DNA of 64,000 bases from Microbacterium foliorum. GTDB lineage: Bacteria > Actinomycetota > Actinomycetes > Actinomycetales > Microbacteriaceae. The DNA lies in contig NZ_CP041040.1 in the NCBI RefSeq assembly GCF_006385575.1, forward strand, positions 3,286,001-3,350,000, read 5' to 3'. A program made the position numbers and the translations under genes. The notes beneath the pieces were generated by a model. That model was given only the letters and a program-made list of their open reading frames with translations. It made no database searches and was not told the DNA's origin. This document shows, piece after piece, positions 61,521 to 64,000 of the stretch. Within the stretch, counting starts at the first letter, position 1. Every line of letters begins with the position of its first letter.

Positions 61521-62729
61521 GTGACAGTTCCCACGCCTGCTCCTGCGCCGTCGGCCGGCGCGCCAGCCGGATTCTTCGACGCACGCGCACTGCTCGACCC
61601 GGTGAACCCCGCCGAGGTCGACGCTTTCGCTCGAGCGCAGCGCGCGGCGAACCCCACCCCGGCCGGCCGGATCATCGCCTGGGTGGTCGCCGGGTTCGCG
61701 CTGCTGTGCGTCGTGCCGGTGATCGGGATCATGATCCTGGGTCTGGGCTATGCGATAGGTCGCGAGACGGGGGTCGCCGTCGCCGCGCTCATCGGACTGA
61801 TGCTGCTCGCCGGCCTCGTCATCGGCATCGTGATGCTCGTGCGCCGCAGCATCCGCCTGCGCAATCTCACCCGGTTCCGCCTCGCGCGCTTCGCCAGGGC
61901 GAATGCGATGAACTACATCGAGAGGATCGACGACCCGCCGCTGCCCGGCATGATCTTCTCGTCGGGGTCGAGCCGTATGTCGACCGACGTGCTGCGCGGC
62001 GCCGAACCGCGCTTCGTCGAGTTCGGCAACTACCAGTACACGACCAGCAACGGCAAGCAGTCGACGACCCATCGCTGGGGATACGTCGCCGTCAAGCTCG
62101 ACGTGCCGCTGCCGAACATCGTGCTCGACGCGCTCGGCAACAACACCCTCGGCAGCACGCTCGCAGCCGCGTTCAGAAGCGACCAGCGGCTCTCGCTCGA
62201 GGGCGACTTCGACAGGTACTTCTCGTTGTACTGCCCGACCGGATACGAGGTCGACGCCCTCTACCTGTTCACCCCCGACGTCATGGCGCGGTTCATCGAC
62301 CACGCGGCGCAGCTCGACGTCGAGATCGTCGACGATTGGCTCTTCCTCTATGCCCGCCGCAACCTGTCGACGCTCGACCCCGCGACCTGGGCATGGCTTT
62401 TCGGCGCGGTCGGGGCGCTGCTGACCAAGCTCGATCAGTGGGCGCGGTGGCGCGACGACAGGCTGCGGCTCGCAGCGCAGCATCCGCCCCTCCCGGCCTA
62501 CGGCGGCCCGGCTCCGGCTCCGGTGCCGGCCCCGGCCGGAGCAGCCGCACTGCCGTTCGCAGCTCCGACGGGGATGCTGACCCCTCCGCCCATCGGTGTC
62601 GCCCCGCCCGGTCAGCGCCTCAAGCGCCGCAGCCCTTGGCTGATCGTCGGGATCATCCTCGGAGTCACGTTCGTCGTGACCATGGCTCCGTTCGCGCTCG
62701 GGATCTTCTCGGTGCTGTTCCTGCGCTGA
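61521..62729 (+). CDS. Membrane protein of unknown function (DUF3137-like)
   Basis: The GTG at 61521 has TACCGT 6 bases upstream; the protein is 402 aa. Two membrane helices follow a Pro/Ala-rich start (about residues 50-115). The soluble middle starts RFARANAMNYIERIDDPPLPGM and includes RFVEFGNYQYTTSNGKQSTTHRWGYVAVKL split by normal loops. This beta-rich region resembles DUF3137-type proteins. A Pro/Ala-rich linker and a final membrane helix end it. Role unknown. Confidence 0.75.
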   Translation: MTVPTPAPAPSAGAPAGFFDARALLDPVNPAEVDAFARAQRAANPTPAGRIIAWVVAGFALLCVVPVIGIMILGLGYAIGRETGVAVAALIGLMLLAGLVIGIVMLVRRSIRLRNLTRFRLARFARANAMNYIERIDDPPLPGMIFSSGSSRMSTDVLRGAEPRFVEFGNYQYTTSNGKQSTTHRWGYVAVKLDVPLPNIVLDALGNNTLGSTLAAAFRSDQRLSLEGDFDRYFSLYCPTGYEVDALYLFTPDVMARFIDHAAQLDVEIVDDWLFLYARRNLSTLDPATWAWLFGAVGALLTKLDQWARWRDDRLRLAAQHPPLPAYGGPAPAPVPAPAGAAALPFAAPTGMLTPPPIGVAPPGQRLKRRSPWLIVGIILGVTFVVTMAPFALGIFSVLFLR

Positions 62730-62740
62730 TCGCCTCGCTC

Positions 62741-62770
62741 TCCCCCGCTCTCCCCCGTTCTCCCCCGCAC
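62741..62770 (+). repeat. Three 10-bp direct repeats TCCCCCG(c/t)(t/a)C
   Basis: TCCCCCGCTC (62741-62750), TCCCCCGTTC (62751-62760) and TCCCCCGCAC (62761-62770) repeat at exactly 10 bases, one helical turn. The core TCCCCC equals half of the inverted repeat just downstream (62803-62832). Confidence 0.6.
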
Positions 62771-62802
62771 GGCTGACGACCGGCCGCTCGGCGCGCCTGC
62801 AG

Positions 62803-62832
62803 ATCCCCCTACAGATCCGCCACAGGGGGGAT
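62803..62832. promoter_or_regulatory. Inverted repeat ATCCCCCT / AGGGGGGAT before the ABC-2 operon
   Basis: ATCCCCCT (62803-62810) and AGGGGGGAT (62824-62832) share sequence, including the trailing GCCG, with the repeat before the kinase gene (58191-58208). Here the arms are 13 bases apart. Candidate regulator-binding site upstream of the ABC exporter. Confidence 0.55.
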
Positions 62833-62899
62833 GCCGAGGCCGAGCGCCGCGCCATAGCGTGAGGGCATGCGATGCACTGAGCGAACGGAGTAAGTCGAA

Positions 62900-63796
62900 G
62901 TGACCACAGGAAAGCTCGTACTCACCGGCATCACCAAGAGCTACGGCTCTCGGCGCGTGCTCGACGACGTCTCGTTCGAGGTGTCCCCCGGGCGCCTCAC
63001 CGGGTTCGTCGGCGGCAACGGCGCCGGCAAGACCACGACGATGCGCATCGTCCTCGGGCTGCTCGGGTCCGACGGCGGACGCGTCGAGCTCGACGGCGTC
63101 GCCCTGACCAGCGCAGACCGCCGTCTCTTCGGTTACATGCCCGAGGAGCGTGGCCTGTATCCGAAGATGAAGGTGCTCGAGCAGATCGTGTACCTCGCCC
63201 GGCTGCACGGGATGAGCAAGACGGATGCCGCGGCACGCGCGACCGCCCTGCTCACCGAGCTCGGACTCGAGGAGCGCCTGAACGACACGATCGAGTCGCT
63301 GTCGCTCGGCAACCAGCAGCGCGCGCAGATCGCGGCAGCCCTCGTGCACGACCCCGAGGTGCTGATCCTCGACGAGCCGTTCTCGGGTCTCGACCCGCTC
63401 GCGGTCGATGTGGTCGCGTCCGTGCTGCAGGGATCAGCCGCCAAGGGTGCGTCGATCCTGTTCTCATCGCACCAGCTCGACGTGGTCGAGCGGCTCTGCG
63501 ACGACCTCGTGATCCTCGCCGGCGGCACGATCCGCGCATCCGGCTCGCGTGACGGGCTGCGCACACAGCACGCCGGCAATCGGTACGAGCTGGTCTCCGC
63601 AGGGGATGCCGGATGGCTGCGCGCCGAGCCCGGTGTCACCGTGGTCGACTTCGAGGGGGGCTACGCCCTGTTCGACGCCGAAGACGCCGACACCGCCCAG
63701 CGCGTGCTGCGCACCGCCGTCGAACGCGGTGATGTCGCCAGCTTCGCGCCCAAGCATCCGTCCCTCGCCCAGATCTTCAAGGAGGTCATCCAGTGA
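62900..63796 (+). CDS. ABC-2-type exporter ATPase (NatA-like)
   Basis: The 298-aa protein starts at GTG 62900 with GGAG about 9 bases upstream. It has Walker A GGNGAGKTTTM (about 37-47), signature SLGNQQRAQIAAAL, and Walker B VLILDEPFSGLDP; an FYMPEERGLYP-like region (YMPEERGLYPKM) marks the NatA/DUF4162 subgroup. The C-terminal about 80 residues are the extra domain of that group. It pairs with the permease that begins at 63793 (GTGA overlap). Confidence 0.92.
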   Translation: MTTGKLVLTGITKSYGSRRVLDDVSFEVSPGRLTGFVGGNGAGKTTTMRIVLGLLGSDGGRVELDGVALTSADRRLFGYMPEERGLYPKMKVLEQIVYLARLHGMSKTDAAARATALLTELGLEERLNDTIESLSLGNQQRAQIAAALVHDPEVLILDEPFSGLDPLAVDVVASVLQGSAAKGASILFSSHQLDVVERLCDDLVILAGGTIRASGSRDGLRTQHAGNRYELVSAGDAGWLRAEPGVTVVDFEGGYALFDAEDADTAQRVLRTAVERGDVASFAPKHPSLAQIFKEVIQ

Positions 63797-64000
63797 GCAC
63801 CTCGAACCCCACCGGCTCGCCGTCGCAGGCATCGCTGATCTGGCTCGTCGCCGAGCGCGAAATCGGATCGAAGCTCCGCAGCAAGGCCTTTCTGATCTCC
63901 ACCGGCATCCTGCTGATCCTCGCCCTCGCCGCCATCGTGATCGGAGGCTTCGCGAGCAAGAACACCGATGCGATGCCCGTGGCCGTGACCTCGGAGACGG
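63793..64000 (+). CDS. ABC-2 permease (NatB-like), N-terminal part (partial)
   Basis: The gene starts at GTG 63793 overlapping the ATPase stop and runs off the window after 69 codons. The visible part has a short Ser/Pro-rich start, LIWLVAEREIGSKLRSKAFL and one long membrane helix, the normal NatB beginning (amphipathic E-R-E-I/L-x-x-x-x-R-x-K-x-F). Together with NatA it would export a small ion or an amphipathic compound. Confidence 0.88.
   Translation, partial: MSTSNPTGSPSQASLIWLVAEREIGSKLRSKAFLISTGILLILALAAIVIGGFASKNTDAMPVAVTSET

Overview
The window is high-GC DNA (a hand count of one ordinary coding line, 1681-1740, gives 41 of 60 G+C) with dense short-spaced genes, many GTG starts and frequent 4-base stop/start overlaps. 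Gene content points to an actinobacterium of the Microbacteriaceae, most likely a Microbacterium or close relative: a DUF222-HNH protein, a roadblock-type small protein, a YkoEDC-type ECF thiamine transporter and a coproporphyrin-type heme cluster with HemQ. No rRNA, tRNA, CRISPR array or intact insertion sequence is visible. No gene-free stretch exceeds 300 bases; the longest is about 200 bases, at 15980-16179.

Layout. 1-1009: the end of a TauE/SafE-type permease, then a small AT-richer island. The island holds a promoter, a roughly 78-nt RNA and its terminator, facing a HEPN-type Abi_2/AbiF-family gene. This is the best candidate for an unusual system here: a protein toxin with an RNA partner. 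1107-6904: two short-chain dehydrogenases, a roadblock protein, an APH-like kinase, a CBS/CorC membrane protein, and a TerC manganese exporter under a yybP-ykoY-type riboswitch. 7122-10131: an ECF thiamine/HMP transporter under a TPP riboswitch. 10224-19249: a D-Ala-D-Ala carboxypeptidase homologue, a heterodimeric ABC exporter, a HIBCH-like hydrolase, and an ABC ATPase with a very long acidic tail. 19328-21317: a small conserved protein and a DUF222-HNH protein.

21323-32039 is the heme biosynthesis region (hemL, hemB, hemD, hemC, hemQ, three small envelope genes, cgoX, an ArsR regulator, hemE, and divergent hemA). 32190-45710 is housekeeping and transport: a hendecad coiled-coil protein, an HhH-GPD glycosylase, glycyl-tRNA synthetase, GNAT, a HIT-like protein, POT and MFS transporters, a beta-lactamase-fold pseudoenzyme, an M13 peptidase, MATE and an SPOUT methyltransferase. 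45746-50881 carries an Nramp manganese importer with two MntR-like boxes, a secreted rhamnogalacturonan lyase with a LacI-type operator, and a DtxR/MntR regulator. 50937-57650 is salvage and repair (HAD phosphatases, AnmK, ROK kinase, PyrE, XthA, a DHFR-like reductase). 57664-64000 has a VOC protein, a NarL-type two-component system, a BenE transporter, a membrane protein and the start of an ABC-2 exporter operon.

Two themes tie the genes together. First, manganese homeostasis: a TerC exporter under a Mn riboswitch, an Nramp importer under MntR-like boxes, and a DtxR-family regulator. Second, translation start architecture: at 23 genes a -10-like hexamer (TAnnnT, or CAGACT) ends exactly 6 or 7 bases before the start codon, which implies widespread leaderless transcription. 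This rule also fixes several start codons.
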